Assembly: GCA_019359675.1 (NCBI GenBank)
Contig: JAHHGX010000083.1
Coordinates: 62,001-126,000, forward strand
From: Calothrix sp. FI2-JRJ7
Lineage (GTDB): Bacteria > Cyanobacteriota > Cyanobacteriia > Cyanobacteriales > Nostocaceae
Direction of reading: 5' to 3'
DNA: 64,000 nt
Part shown: positions 52,871 through 61,978 of the stretch, in pieces
Numbering within the stretch: position 1 is the first letter of the stretch
Layout of the letters: every line of letters begins with the position of its first letter
Program-made: the position numbers and the translations under genes
The notes under the pieces: model-generated
Told to the model about the DNA's origin: nothing
Databases searched by the model: none
The model's input: the letters and a program-made list of their open reading frames with translations, nothing else

Positions 52871-54151
52871 ATGAAAAACATTACCTTAGAACAAAACCAC
52901 AATAAAACTAACTATAGGCGCCTCAAAGCCATCACAGTAGTAATCTCAGTTTGGGGTATTATTAGCTTGATGCACTTGGTACCTATCACACGATGGTTCA
53001 TGTTGGTATTAACACTTATCTTGACTTGGCAAGCAGTAAGAATGCTCATAGCCAAACCAAAGACTTTGATTAATTCAAACGAAGCTTATTTACCTACCGT
53101 AACAATTCTAGTTCCAGCCAAAAATGAAAGTATAGTATTACCTAATATAGTTGAAAGCTTATTTCATTTAGATTATCCAGTTTCACATTTAGACATTTGG
53201 ATTATTAATGATGCAAGTACAGATAATACTCGTCAACGCTTAGAAAAATTACAATCACAATTTTCTGCATTACAAGTTTATCATCGTGAAACTTCAGGTG
53301 GAGGTAAATCAGGCGCCTTAAATGCAGTATTCGGCGCCACTAAAGGAGAAATTATTCTTGTTTGCGATGCTGACGCACAATTTCCCACTAACTTTTTACA
53401 ACAAACACTTCCAATATTTCAAGAGAACACAATTGGTGCAATACAAGTAAGAAAAACAATTGCTAATCGTAATCTTAATTTCTTAACTCGCTGTCAGCAG
53501 ATGGAAATGAGTTGTGATGCTTGGTTACAAACTCATCGTATTGCTGCTTCTGGTATGACAGAACTCCGGGGAAGTGGAATGTTTGTAAGGCGCCAGCTTT
53601 TAGAGAAATGTAACGGCTGGAATGAAAACACCGTTACCGATGATTTAGACTTGGCATTTAGATTATATATTGCAGGAGCAGAAATTGAGTTTGTCACGGC
53701 GCCTACCATTAAAGAACAAGGAGTAACAACCTTGGGGCAACTATGGCATCAACGCTATCGTTGGTCACTAGGAGGTTATCAGCGTTATTTAGATTATTTA
53801 CCACAAATGCTAAATTTGGGTTGGAAAAAAGAAATAGATTTACTTTTATTTTTATTACTACAGTTTATTTTACCAATAGGATTAATTCCAGATTTACTAT
53901 GGACAGTTTTTTATAGCCATAATGCCGTACTGCTTCCCCTTCAAACTCTCTTAGGTATAATTCTCACCATCGGTTTTATAGCAGGACTATACCAATTTCA
54001 AAACTTACGGGGATGGTCATTATTGTGGTCAACGGTTCAAGGTTCTTTTTATATGCTGCACTGGATACTAGTTATGATTATTACCACATTAAGCTTATGT
54101 ATAAAGCCACAGCAGTTAAACTGGGTAAAAACTGAGCATTATGGAAATTAA
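52871..54151 (+). CDS. Membrane glycosyltransferase family 2 (cellulose-synthase-like)
   Basis: A 426-residue processive-type GT2. Two N-terminal membrane helices come first, then VTILVPAKNESIVLPNIVES, DASTDNTRQRLEKLQ, DADAQFPTNFLQQT, and the acceptor TDDLDLAFR and HQRYRWSLGGYQRY (Q-x-x-R-W). Three or four more membrane helices finish the protein. It likely makes or extends a polysaccharide such as poly-N-acetylglucosamine. The ATG at 52871 (MKNITLEQNH) is preferred over 52841, whose ten extra residues are odd. The next gene follows after two bases, so they form an operon. Confidence 0.88.
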   Translation: MKNITLEQNHNKTNYRRLKAITVVISVWGIISLMHLVPITRWFMLVLTLILTWQAVRMLIAKPKTLINSNEAYLPTVTILVPAKNESIVLPNIVESLFHLDYPVSHLDIWIINDASTDNTRQRLEKLQSQFSALQVYHRETSGGGKSGALNAVFGATKGEIILVCDADAQFPTNFLQQTLPIFQENTIGAIQVRKTIANRNLNFLTRCQQMEMSCDAWLQTHRIAASGMTELRGSGMFVRRQLLEKCNGWNENTVTDDLDLAFRLYIAGAEIEFVTAPTIKEQGVTTLGQLWHQRYRWSLGGYQRYLDYLPQMLNLGWKKEIDLLLFLLLQFILPIGLIPDLLWTVFYSHNAVLLPLQTLLGIILTIGFIAGLYQFQNLRGWSLLWSTVQGSFYMLHWILVMIITTLSLCIKPQQLNWVKTEHYGN

Positions 54152-54153
54152 TT

Positions 54154-55854
54154 ATGCTAGACCTACTAATTAAAAATGGTTTAGTTTTTGACGGGTTAGG
54201 AACGGCGCCAGTGCGTCGAGATATTGGCATTCAAAAGGGGCAGATTGCCAATATCGCTCCATCGTTATCTACAGATGCACGTAATATTGTTGATGCAACA
54301 GGCTTATGGGTAACACCTGGTTTTATCGATATTCATACGCACTATGATTTAGAAGTAGAGATAGCACCCGGTTTAAGCGAGTCAGTTCGTCATGGGGTAA
54401 CAAGTGTAGTCATTGGCAATTGTAGCTTGTCCGTGGCAATAGGGGCGCCGCAAGTACTAGCAGACATTTTTCAACGAGTCGAAACGCTTTCACATAAACT
54501 AATTGAGAAATGGCTACAAAAATCTATGTCGTGGCAAACTCCCAAAGAGTATTTACAACATTTACAGCAGTTACCGTTAGGACCAAATGTAGCAGCAATG
54601 TTTGGACATAGTGCATTACGCGCGCATGTCATGGGTTTGGAACGTAGCTTAACTGCTCAACCTAACAAAAAAGAACTACAAATAATGGAGGACATCGCAG
54701 CAAAAGCATTAGATGACGGATTTATTGGCATTTCTATAGATATGTTCCCTTGGCATTTAATGAGTGGAGAATGGGGTGGTTGCACTATTCCTTCACAACA
54801 CGCGCAATATAAAGAATACGCAATGCTGGCAAATTTATGTCGGCAACGCAATAAAGTTTTTCAGGTAACACCAAACTTACAGCGACTAGCTTCATTTTGG
54901 GAAATTTTTCGGATGAGTTTAGGAAAGCGACCTTTACGCTTAACTGTGCTAAGTGCATTAGATGCTGTCCACGACCGTAAACTCTGGAGAGTATTTGCTC
55001 CTCTTTTATTCTTTTGGAACCGAATAATGAGAGGGAATGTCAGGTTTCAAACCTTAACAGAACCCTTTACTATTTATTCCAATGGCCCAGTCACACCATT
55101 ATTTGAAGAGTTTCCCTGTGGTGTAAAGCTGAATGGTTGTAATTCCAGAGAAGAACGTCAACAATTATGGACATCACCTGGTTTTGTATCGCAATTTCGT
55201 ACTGACTGGTGTAATAAATGGCGCCGTTCATTTCATCGTCAGTTAGAAAACATGGAAATAGTACGTTGTCCTAATGAAACCTGGCAAGGTTTAAGCTTCG
55301 TAGAAGTCGCACGTAAAAGACAGCAAGACCCCTTAGACTTTTTTATCGAAGCACTACAACTATACGATACAGACATACAATGGGTAGCAACAGGCGCCAA
55401 CGACCGACTCGAACCTAGAAAAGCAATGATGTCACACCCGCATATATTACCAGGTTTTACTGATGCAGGGGCACACGTGCGGAACTTAGGATATTATGAT
55501 GGTGCCTTATCTTTACTCAAACAAGCAGTAGTTACTAAATTTATGAAACCCGAAATAGCAATTTCTCGCGTAACAGGAGAACCTGCCCAATGGTTTCGGT
55601 TAGATACAGGAGTAATAAAAGTAGGCGCCAAAGCCGATATAGTTATTATGAACCCTAATGCACTCAATCAACCCATCAGTCCCCAAATAGAAGTTTTCGA
55701 CCCAGTACTCGACGGAGAACCACGAATGGTTAAACGAGGTTCAGAAGAAATAATTCAAGCCGTATATATAAGCGGTGTAAAAGTCATTGCCCAAGGTAAA
55801 GTAAATAAACGCTTAGGTCAACAACAACTCGGAAAAGTCTTAATTATAAAATAG
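54154..55854 (+). CDS. Amidohydrolase, N-acyl-D-amino-acid deacylase family
   Basis: A 566-residue metal-dependent hydrolase. Metal ligands appear as GFIDIHTHYDLEVEIAPGLS, the family-specific VVIGNCSLSVA, and FTDAGAHVRNLGYYDGAL with the catalytic Asp. A C-terminal strand (VDRVIMNPNAL-like, KVGAKADIVIMN) fits. Relatives deacylate N-acyl-D-amino acids or related amides. It overlaps a glycosyltransferase operon by a 2-base gap, so a role in trimming N-acetyl groups from a glycan or its precursor is possible, but not shown. Four GGCGCC motifs suggest native status. Confidence 0.88.
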   Translation: MLDLLIKNGLVFDGLGTAPVRRDIGIQKGQIANIAPSLSTDARNIVDATGLWVTPGFIDIHTHYDLEVEIAPGLSESVRHGVTSVVIGNCSLSVAIGAPQVLADIFQRVETLSHKLIEKWLQKSMSWQTPKEYLQHLQQLPLGPNVAAMFGHSALRAHVMGLERSLTAQPNKKELQIMEDIAAKALDDGFIGISIDMFPWHLMSGEWGGCTIPSQHAQYKEYAMLANLCRQRNKVFQVTPNLQRLASFWEIFRMSLGKRPLRLTVLSALDAVHDRKLWRVFAPLLFFWNRIMRGNVRFQTLTEPFTIYSNGPVTPLFEEFPCGVKLNGCNSREERQQLWTSPGFVSQFRTDWCNKWRRSFHRQLENMEIVRCPNETWQGLSFVEVARKRQQDPLDFFIEALQLYDTDIQWVATGANDRLEPRKAMMSHPHILPGFTDAGAHVRNLGYYDGALSLLKQAVVTKFMKPEIAISRVTGEPAQWFRLDTGVIKVGAKADIVIMNPNALNQPISPQIEVFDPVLDGEPRMVKRGSEEIIQAVYISGVKVIAQGKVNKRLGQQQLGKVLIIK

Positions 55855-55890
55855 TAGGTTGGGTGGAGCGGCAGCGTAACCCAACATAAA
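55855..55890. repeat. GTAGGTTGGGT repeat, partial copy
   Basis: AGTAGGTTGGGTGGAGCGG and GTAACCCAACAT echo the left half of 16791-16867. It is between the amidohydrolase stop and the next gene. Confidence 0.55.
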
Positions 55891-55903
55891 TCTTACTAAT
55901 ACA

Positions 55904-56317
55904 ATGAAAAATCTCAGAAACCGTATCAACAGTAATATCACAGACCATCCATTTACAGACTACTGGGACATCTTTGTTCTCAAACATCAACACCCTGTTA
56001 ACATCATCCTTCACATCCTAGGAATATTTATATTTTACAGCTTACTTCTCGGCACCGCTTACTTCCACAATATTTGGTTACTCTGTGCCTTACCTTTAAC
56101 ACAGCTAGTAGGTTTAACAGGGCACTTATTATTTGAACGTAGCCATATTGATATACAAGATGCAGTATTCTCATGGCGCGCGTCTCGTTGTTTAGGAAAA
56201 ATGTTATGGAGAGTTATAATAAATAAATATAAGGGGGATATTCAACAAAGATTGGATATTTTATACGATTATTTAAGTATTTGCCACAGAGACGCAGAGT
56301 ACACAGAGAGTAGTTGA
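55904..56317 (+). CDS. DUF962 / Mpo1-like membrane protein
   Basis: A 137-residue protein with two central membrane helices. HQHPVNIILHILGIFIFYSL and LVGLTGHLLFERSHIDIQDA resemble the DUF962/Mpo1 family (H-P-x-N...H and G-H-x-x-x-E). Yeast Mpo1 is an iron-dependent alpha-dioxygenase of 2-hydroxy fatty acids, and the His residues are conserved here, but transfer of this role to bacteria is untested. ATG at 55904. It lies about 50 bases behind the amidohydrolase. Confidence 0.7.
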   Translation: MKNLRNRINSNITDHPFTDYWDIFVLKHQHPVNIILHILGIFIFYSLLLGTAYFHNIWLLCALPLTQLVGLTGHLLFERSHIDIQDAVFSWRASRCLGKMLWRVIINKYKGDIQQRLDILYDYLSICHRDAEYTESS

Positions 56318-56440
56318 AATAAGTAAAAAACATAATAGACATCTCCAATAACTATCAAAACCTTTACCTAAAAGGCTTTTAGCCTGCGGATGCAAGCATT
56401 ATAAATCAGCTGTTTATACGGTCGCCATTGGATTGACTCG

Positions 56441-56686
56441 ATGGGTTTATTTTTGGGAACTTGGCAAGGAACAAAAGAATCTAGAACTGGTTACTGGTTG
56501 CGTTGGTGGGACGAAGCAGGAAATTTACTACCGTGGGCAGTTGAAAAAGTTGAGATAGAACGTCAACGTGCCGAACAGGAACGTCAACGTGCTGAACACG
56601 AACGTCAGCAAAAAGAAACACTAATTGCCTATTTGCAATCTCAAGGTATTGACCCAAATAATTTACCTCCAATAGGTAGCAATTAG
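56441..56686 (+). pseudogene. Uma2-family protein, C-terminal fragment
   Basis: An 81-codon frame reads LFLGTWQGTKESRTGYWLRW, WDEAGNLLPWAVEKVEIERQ and then an RAEQERQRAEHERQQKE helix. It is the usual C-terminus of Uma2 (DUF820) proteins, which carry PD-(D/E)XK nuclease-like cores. The nuclease core upstream is missing. ATG at 56441 may allow a short product. Confidence 0.65.
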
Positions 56687-56718
56687 TAGTTAATTTATTA
56701 CTATGGCGAGTTAAGGCA

Positions 56719-56785
56719 AAGAAACCGGGTGTGTATGTAAAATATTTGTTTTCATTACAAATTACGCAAAGAAACCCGGTTTCTA
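56719..56785. repeat. AGAAACCGGGT/ACCCGGTTTCT inverted repeat
   Basis: AAGAAACCGGGTG (about 56718) and AAAGAAACCCGGTTTCTA (about 56768) form arms of the family also seen at 25274 and 39639. Confidence 0.65.
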
Positions 56786-56810
56786 AAATTCAACTTCTAT
56801 ATATAAAGTT

Positions 56811-57218
56811 ATGGTGACGTACAAAAGCGATTTAGGCAATATAAACTGGGGTGAGATGAAAGCGACTCTCAAGGAAGATGCTTTTGATAATGGCAGAAGT
56901 CCACAACAACTTAAAAATTCTTTTGAAAACAGCTATGCAACTTGTATTGCCTATATCGATAATCGTATAGTCGGTACTGCGCGCGTATTGTCAGATGGTG
57001 TTTGCAATGCCTATATTGTAGATGTTTGGACTTTCACACCTTATCGGCGCCAAGGTATTGCCAGTAAAATGATATCGTTATTACTAGATAAATTATCAGG
57101 TCAACATGTTTGTTTATTTACTGAAGATGCGGTAGATTTTTATGAAAAGTTAGGTTTTACTGAAGGTGACACTTATATGGAAAAAGTAATTGGTAAATGG
57201 TTAATAAATTATTCGTAA
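56811..57218 (+). CDS. GNAT-family N-acetyltransferase
   Basis: A 135-residue enzyme. AYIDNRIVGTARVLSDGVCN begins the fold, IVDVWTFTPYRRQGIASKMI is the acetyl-CoA loop (R-R-Q-G-I-A), and LFTEDAVDFYEKLGFTEGDT is the C-terminal substrate side. The substrate is not known. The ATG at 56811 has no strong ribosome binding site. It lies downstream of a repeat and is convergent with a lipoprotein gene. Confidence 0.85.
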   Translation: MVTYKSDLGNINWGEMKATLKEDAFDNGRSPQQLKNSFENSYATCIAYIDNRIVGTARVLSDGVCNAYIVDVWTFTPYRRQGIASKMISLLLDKLSGQHVCLFTEDAVDFYEKLGFTEGDTYMEKVIGKWLINYS

Positions 57219-57229
57219 CATTGTGTGTT

Positions 57230-57257
57230 GTAGAGACGCGATAAATCGCGTCTCTAC
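57230..57257. terminator. GTAGAGACGCG hairpin between convergent genes
   Basis: GTAGAGACGCGAT and ATCGCGTCTCTAC pair around AA between the acetyltransferase and the convergent lipoprotein stop codons. It could serve as two-way terminator. Confidence 0.6.
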
Positions 57258-57272
57258 GTGTAAATGTAATTT

Positions 57273-58103
57273 TTATTTTATTTCTACAGTTAATTCGTAG
57301 GTAGCATTACCGCGAGTTCCTCCGACTACAATTTGGTAATCTCCATTTTCTGGAAGTTTTCTGCTCCAAATTGTAGCTTCTTGCTTAATAGTTTTACCAT
57401 CTGGTGCGATGACATCGAATACAGCATTCTTTTCTAGAGATGTAATTTTTAGATTCATTTGTTGTCTTTGTTTGGCGCCAAGTAAGTAAGTGTCACGTTC
57501 TCCTCTAATTACGGATTGTTTTATTGTTGTTGAGTTGGCGCCACTAGCAAAGTTGACTCGTACAGGTTTTCTTGTTGCTGTTGCTTCTTTATCAGAGGTC
57601 GCGGTTGTACAATTGGCTTTAGTGAAGGTTTCTCTACCTGTATTTAACTTCGACTCAGTAATTGTCCACGTTTCTTGAGTATTTTGAGTATCGTTTTCAA
57701 TTTTTGTAACAATTTTCAGTTTTGCTTTATCAGCAGCTAATTCTCCTGTCAGGGTTTGGTTATAAGAAGTATAGTAACTCTCAGCAGGATTTTGGATAGT
57801 TGCTTGCACTGTACCATTAACTTTGTTACTAGCACTAATATTTATTTTCGCATTTGCATCAAGCGTTTTTGTTTTGGCAGAATAGCAATATGTTCCAGGC
57901 GCCAATTTTTTACCAGCTTTATCAGGTGAGGTTGTTGGTGATGTCTGGGATATAGGCGTCACTGTATCTGGTTGAGCGGATGCTACTGGACTAGATGTTA
58001 CAGTCGGAGATACGGTTACAGAATTAGAATTGGTTTCCCCGCAACCTGTTAAATATAAAAAACTAATTACAACAGCACCAGGGAAAAGTAGCTTGTTAAT
58101 CAT
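57273..58103 (-). CDS. Lipoprotein of unknown function
   Basis: A 276-residue protein with a lipobox: MINKLLFPGAVVISFLYLTG followed by Cys, so it should be lipidated and membrane-bound. A Thr/Ser/Pro-rich linker (about 25-65) follows. Two beta-rich regions come after: GTYCYSAKTKTLDANAKINI and KQSVIRGERDTYLLGAKQRQ, then NGDYQIVVGGTRGNATYELT, which is like a PPC-type domain. Its job is unknown; linker and PPC-like domain suggest a surface role. ATG at 58103 (MINKLL) is preferred over 58115. Confidence 0.75.
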   Translation of the reverse strand: MINKLLFPGAVVISFLYLTGCGETNSNSVTVSPTVTSSPVASAQPDTVTPISQTSPTTSPDKAGKKLAPGTYCYSAKTKTLDANAKINISASNKVNGTVQATIQNPAESYYTSYNQTLTGELAADKAKLKIVTKIENDTQNTQETWTITESKLNTGRETFTKANCTTATSDKEATATRKPVRVNFASGANSTTIKQSVIRGERDTYLLGAKQRQQMNLKITSLEKNAVFDVIAPDGKTIKQEATIWSRKLPENGDYQIVVGGTRGNATYELTVEIK

Positions 58104-58360
58104 GATTTGTAGCATTTCCGCTCTTATTGATTCTTAAACGTAAAAACAAGCCGATTATCGTTGATTTCGGAAAAAAGCTGTAATATTTAATACTTTTTTC
58201 ATATTTATCTAATTCCAATATGGTTTAATTCAGAATCTAGCCATGTTCTAAATATTCGGTTTAAAATCTCTTGATAAATTCCTGATGTTAGTTCTGCGGA
58301 AATTTTTTCTTCGATTAAAAAAATATAACTTGCTAACTTTAAATTTAAAATAATGAACTG

Positions 58361-58470
58361 GTAGGGTGCGTGAAAGCTATTACAATCTACAACAGAAATG
58401 AAGTATTAAACTGCTTTCACGCACCAAGTATTCGTTGCTACTTTCACGCACCAAGTATTCGTTGTCAAGT
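58361..58470. repeat. GTAGGGTGCGTGAAAGC element with tandem end
   Basis: Left arm GGGTGCGTGAAAGC (58363-58376) pairs with GCTTTCACGCACC (58413-58425). The right arm and CAAGTATTCGTTG are duplicated again within the next 25 bases, a small tandem copy. Confidence 0.75.
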
Positions 58471-58553
58471 TTTGTTTCCTTATATACATATTATTCTTCA
58501 TTAATTCTATATTGGACATTTATTAATGCCAAATTGGCATATATTTCAGCTCG

Positions 58554-58618
58554 TTGGTGCGTGACGCTGAAGTCTTATCATTACGCTCAGATTTTTTCAT
58601 GGCGTCACGCACCCTACG
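58554..58618. repeat. GGTGCGTGACGC inverted repeat
   Basis: GGTGCGTGACGC (near 58556) and GGCGTCACGCACC (near 58601) make the arms. It lies just past the end of the ABC transporter remnant. Confidence 0.75.
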
Positions 58619-58630
58619 TTTAAGCTTATT

Positions 58631-59763
58631 TCAAATATTAAGCTGTTGCTGTGCAAGGTGATAGTAAAGACCTTGCTGCTGCATTAATTCCTCATGGGCG
58701 CCGTGTTCAACAATAACCCCTTTGTCTAGAACAAGAATACACGAAGCATTTCGCACGGTTGACAGACGATGAGCAATAATAAAAGTAGTACGTTGTTTAC
58801 TAATACGGCGTAAGTTCTCTTGAAAGCGTCTTTCTGATTCAGTATCTAGAGAACTACATCGCAAATCTCGTTCTGCTGCCGCTGTCTTCAAAGTTGCCAC
58901 TCCAGTCAGCATTTCTACTAGTGATGAGTTCTGTTTTGCAGATTCAGTGAATACATTTCGTGAAACTTTCCGCAGCATTCAACTTGCCAGCACTGTTAAT
59001 AAAATAATAGGTTTTAGTATACCAGTACTAATAAAGTTAGGCGCCAGTTGTAATAAACCATCAACCCCACATAAACAAATGCCATCAGCGCATCTAAACC
59101 AGTTGTGACAGCTTGACGGGTGAGAAACATTTGGATTTTTTGATTTTCTTGCATGCGCGTCACAATATCGCCAACATGACGGTCAGCAAAAAACTCTAGA
59201 GGCAGATTGAGTGCATGACTGATAAAAGCACTAATTAACGTCAAATCTACACGGTTTGAGAAATAATCTAATAAGTACTGACGAACGCCAAGTAACCCTA
59301 CTCGCCAAATACCAAACAGCAGCACTCCTATGGCAAATACATGTAAAGTCATCAAGCTTTTGTGTACTACCACCTGGTCAAGAATAATTTGTGTAAACAG
59401 GGGTGTAACTAAGCCCAAGACTTGCAGCAAAACTGATGCCAGAATAATGCGAGCAAGCATTGAACTAAAAGGTAAGAAGGCACCCCATATTCTTCCGAAA
59501 CATGGTTTAGTGCTAGGTATTTTTTGTAAAAGACTTGTTGGATTCAAAAGTAACGCATACCCAGTCCAACCTGCTCGTAATGCCTGGGCTGTTGTTCCAA
59601 TTCCACCTTGGTGTACAATTACGCTAGCACTTGGGAAAATTTGTGAATATGGTGCATAGTCTATAGCTAAGATATTATCGGCGTGACGGGAAAACGGAGT
59701 AATTAGGAGTAATTCTAATAATTCCGGGTCATGTCCAGGCTCAGCGTAGAACTGTTCCTTCTA
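58631..59763 (-). pseudogene. Chimeric remnant: glycosyltransferase tail joined to peptide-type ABC transporter
   Basis: Reading on the minus strand, bases 59763-59575 encode APYSQIFPSASVIVHQGGIG, then TTAQALRAG, the end of a GT1/MGT-type glycosyltransferase. It fuses in frame to WTGYALLLNPTSLLQK and an ABC membrane domain (ARIILASVLLQVLGLVTPLF, FADRHVGDIVTRMQENQKIQ). A frameshift and a TGA break it near 58979-59014. It resumes MLRKVSRNVFTESAKQNSSL, then jumps from the end of the membrane domain (TAAAERDLR) to SLDTESERRFQENLRRISKQ with IIAHRLSTVRNA. Walker A and the signature motif are missing. It is dead. Confidence 0.75.
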
Positions 59764-60134
59764 CGGAGCGGGATAAAACCCTTTTAGTCCGTTTACAGGT
59801 CATGACTTAATGAGGTTAGCCAGCCTCAAGCGTCGGTCAAGGATGAAAACCGATTTTCCCACTCCGGTTGAACCGAAGACCATTACAAGCCTGTAAGCCG
59901 TGTCGAGGCAAACGTTACCCAGTAATGGAGATTAGTCACAACCATGACAATTGCTATTTTCGGATGCAAATCTCCAAGCGAACCTATCGTAGTTAAAACA
60001 ATTCGACTCACTACTCTACCTCTTGGTACCAATCGCAAACTTTTTTCTGTACAGGCATCATACTTAGTATGTTTGTATACTTTTCGTTCGTGTAAATTAC
60101 ATCATAATTAGAGTATTATTGTGATTAACTTAGC
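59764..60134. other. Intergenic region with dense hairpins
   Basis: No gene was seen in 371 bases. Bases 59812-59928 hold several perfect short stems, described separately. CATACTTAGTATG at 60060-60072 is a palindrome that may be an operator for the dioxygenase gene. Confidence 0.4.
59812..59928 (+). ncRNA. Candidate structured RNA or element end
   Basis: Stems read in order: GAGG/CCTC (59812-59827), TCGGT/ACCGA (59833-59853), CGGTT/AACCG (59865-59875), and CCATTAC/GTAATGG (59880-59928) enclosing GCCT/AGGC. The density exceeds that of other spacers here. It might be a small RNA, or the right end of a lost IS200/IS605-like element. No known class was recognised. Confidence 0.3.
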
Positions 60135-61088
60135 ATGTTTATACAAAACGTAAATAACTACAAACAGAGAATTTTCTCAAACTTATATAATGCAGTTTAT
60201 GAAAATTACAAAGGTTTAACTAAAAATCCTAAATGGTTATTAATGCGTAAAGTTTCGCGGTTTCAAGCTGGTCGAACAATTAGATATTTTTTGACTCGTC
60301 AAAGTAAATTATCTCAATTAACTATAGATGAAAGTAATTCATATTTCACAAATGTTAATGTTAATGAAGTTGTAAATCAATTGAAAGACGACGGAATTTT
60401 TCTAGGCATCAATTTACCTCAGTGCGTAGTTAAAGAAATAGTTGAATTTGCAGAATCTACTCTTTGCTATGCGAATCGAAAGCCAGAATTAGGATTTTAT
60501 TATCATCAAAAAGAGCAAGCACAAATTAAAACAAAAAAACAGTTTATAGTAGGCAGTTATTTTAATACATCTTCACTTTGCCCTGCTATTAATAAACTCC
60601 AAAATGATGCTAAATTATTAGCAATAGCAGCTAAATATTTAGAGCGAGAACCAGTGCATCAAGGTTCACTACTTTGGTGGAGTTTTCCCGGAGAGAGAAC
60701 ATATCAACAACTTAGTTCTAATGGTCAACTTTTTCACTACGACCTCGATGATTACCGTTTTATCAAATTTTTCTTTTATTTAACTGATGTAGATAAACAG
60801 AGTGGTCCTCATATTTGTGTTCGTGGCAGTCATAAGCAAAAAAAACTTTCACATTTAATACTGCGTAAACGAGAAACTGACGAAGATATAATTAAGTATT
60901 ATGGTGAAAAATCTCTAATCACTATTTACGGTCAAGCTGGTTTTGGATTTGTGGAAGATGGACTTTGTTTTCATAAAGGAATTGCCCCTACCAATAAAAA
61001 TCGCTTAATTTTACAAATCGAATTTGCCACAACTGACTATGGAATGCAGCATGATATTAGAGACCCTTCATTATTAAAATGTATTTAG
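60135..61088 (+). CDS. PhyH-like Fe(II)/2-oxoglutarate dioxygenase
   Basis: A 317-residue enzyme. QLFHYDLDDYRFIKFFFYLT holds the H-x-D iron ligands (His201, Asp203), and VEDGLCFHKGIAPTNKNRL holds the distal His280 and the 2-oxoglutarate-binding Arg. GPHICVRGSHKQKK between them is typical of phytanoyl-CoA dioxygenase-like proteins. The N-terminal 90 residues are not recognised. Hydroxylation of a lipid or natural-product intermediate is likely, but the substrate is unknown. It lies between the chimeric pseudogene and an arsenic gene group without operon partners. ATG at 60135. Confidence 0.82.
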   Translation: MFIQNVNNYKQRIFSNLYNAVYENYKGLTKNPKWLLMRKVSRFQAGRTIRYFLTRQSKLSQLTIDESNSYFTNVNVNEVVNQLKDDGIFLGINLPQCVVKEIVEFAESTLCYANRKPELGFYYHQKEQAQIKTKKQFIVGSYFNTSSLCPAINKLQNDAKLLAIAAKYLEREPVHQGSLLWWSFPGERTYQQLSSNGQLFHYDLDDYRFIKFFFYLTDVDKQSGPHICVRGSHKQKKLSHLILRKRETDEDIIKYYGEKSLITIYGQAGFGFVEDGLCFHKGIAPTNKNRLILQIEFATTDYGMQHDIRDPSLLKCI

Positions 61089-61203
61089 CCTCTACCCAGG
61101 CGCCGTTACATGACAACTGATTATAATTTTAATCTAAAGTGTACCTGACGACATTGACATATCAATTTTTTTTTTAATGATGGAGGTGTAGATTATTCTA
61201 GTT

Positions 61204-61551
61204 GTGAGGAAGCTTGATTTGGTTAAACAATCAGTGCGTCGTCATGAGTACGGAAACCGTAGTACCATAGTAAAGTCTTTTTTGAAAGAAGCCTCTAAAA
61301 GCATGCGCCTGCTTGCTGCTGAGTTATTTGGTACTTTGATTTTGATATTTGCTGGAACTGGCGCCATAGTTGTAAATTCCATAAGTCAAGGTGTGATTAC
61401 GCATGTTGGAGTCAGCTTTGTTTTTGGTGCAGTTGTAGCAGCGTTGATTTATTCGCTAGGACATATAAGCGGCGCCCATTTTAATCCAGGTGTAACGTTA
61501 GCGTTTTGGACGAGTAAAGGTGGTTCAACAATTGGCTATATTAGTTGTTAA
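61204..61551 (+). pseudogene. Aquaglyceroporin (MIP), N-terminal half
   Basis: About 115 codons encode the first half of a MIP channel: RLLAAELFGTLILIFAGTGA and LGHISGAHFNPGVTLAFW. The first NPA box reads NPG, and the gene stops at 61551 shortly after it, before the third helix and the second NPA. MIPs of the AqpS type occur in arsenic operons as arsenite exits. The adjacent arsR and acr3 fit this. The frame starts upstream with GTG/ATG choices; MRLLAAEL at 61297 is the family-like start. Confidence 0.75.
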
Positions 61552-61607
61552 TATAGAAGAAGTATACCCTGTTAGAAAAAACACCTAGAAAAAAGTACAG
61601 CAACAAA

Positions 61608-61937
61608 ATGCAAACTCAAGAAGCTACCGTTCCGAAGAATATCGCTGCTGGTTTTCATGCTCTTTCTGACCCTTTACGGATTGGCACTTTGGAACTATTA
61701 CGGAAACGAGAGCAGTGTGTTTGTGATTTGTGTGAAGTGTTAGGTGTCACTCAGTCAAAGCTATCGTTTCATCTCAAAATTCTTAAAGAAGCTGGTTTTG
61801 TTAACGCGCGGCAAGAAGGACGTTGGATTTACTACAGTCTGAATAGTTCTCAATTTGAAGTTTTACAAAATTATTTAAAAGATTTTAGTAGAATTAGTAA
61901 AATCACACCTGCTTCACCATGTTCTGATAAAACTTAA
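61608..61937 (+). CDS. arsR: ArsR-family arsenic-responsive repressor
   Basis: A 109-residue winged-helix repressor. FHALSDPLRIGTLELLRKRE precedes the arsenite-binding motif CVCDLCEVLGVTQSKLSFHL, with Cys residues in C-x-C-x-x-C spacing, and AGFVNARQEGRWIYYSLNSS is the wing. Such ArsR proteins bind their own promoter and leave it upon As(III) binding. Here the exporter gene acr3 is convergent, not downstream, so its control must act at a distance or at acr3's own promoter. Upstream lies the broken MIP gene. The cysteines in the DNA-recognition helix suggest As/Sb rather than Cd. Confidence 0.9.
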   Translation: MQTQEATVPKNIAAGFHALSDPLRIGTLELLRKREQCVCDLCEVLGVTQSKLSFHLKILKEAGFVNARQEGRWIYYSLNSSQFEVLQNYLKDFSRISKITPASPCSDKT

Positions 61938-61978
61938 TAGTAGAGTGGGCGCTGCCCACCGTACAAATTAGTTTAATA

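Larger units (their letters stand above)
58116..58630. other. Intergenic region with several hairpins and one gene scrap
   Basis: Besides two MITE-like elements it has an open minus-strand stretch, 58205-58360, reading LKLASYIFLIEEKISAELTS, then GIYQEILNRIFRTWLDSELN before a stop. It has no start and begins at the repeat edge. The family was not recognised. Confidence 0.4.
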
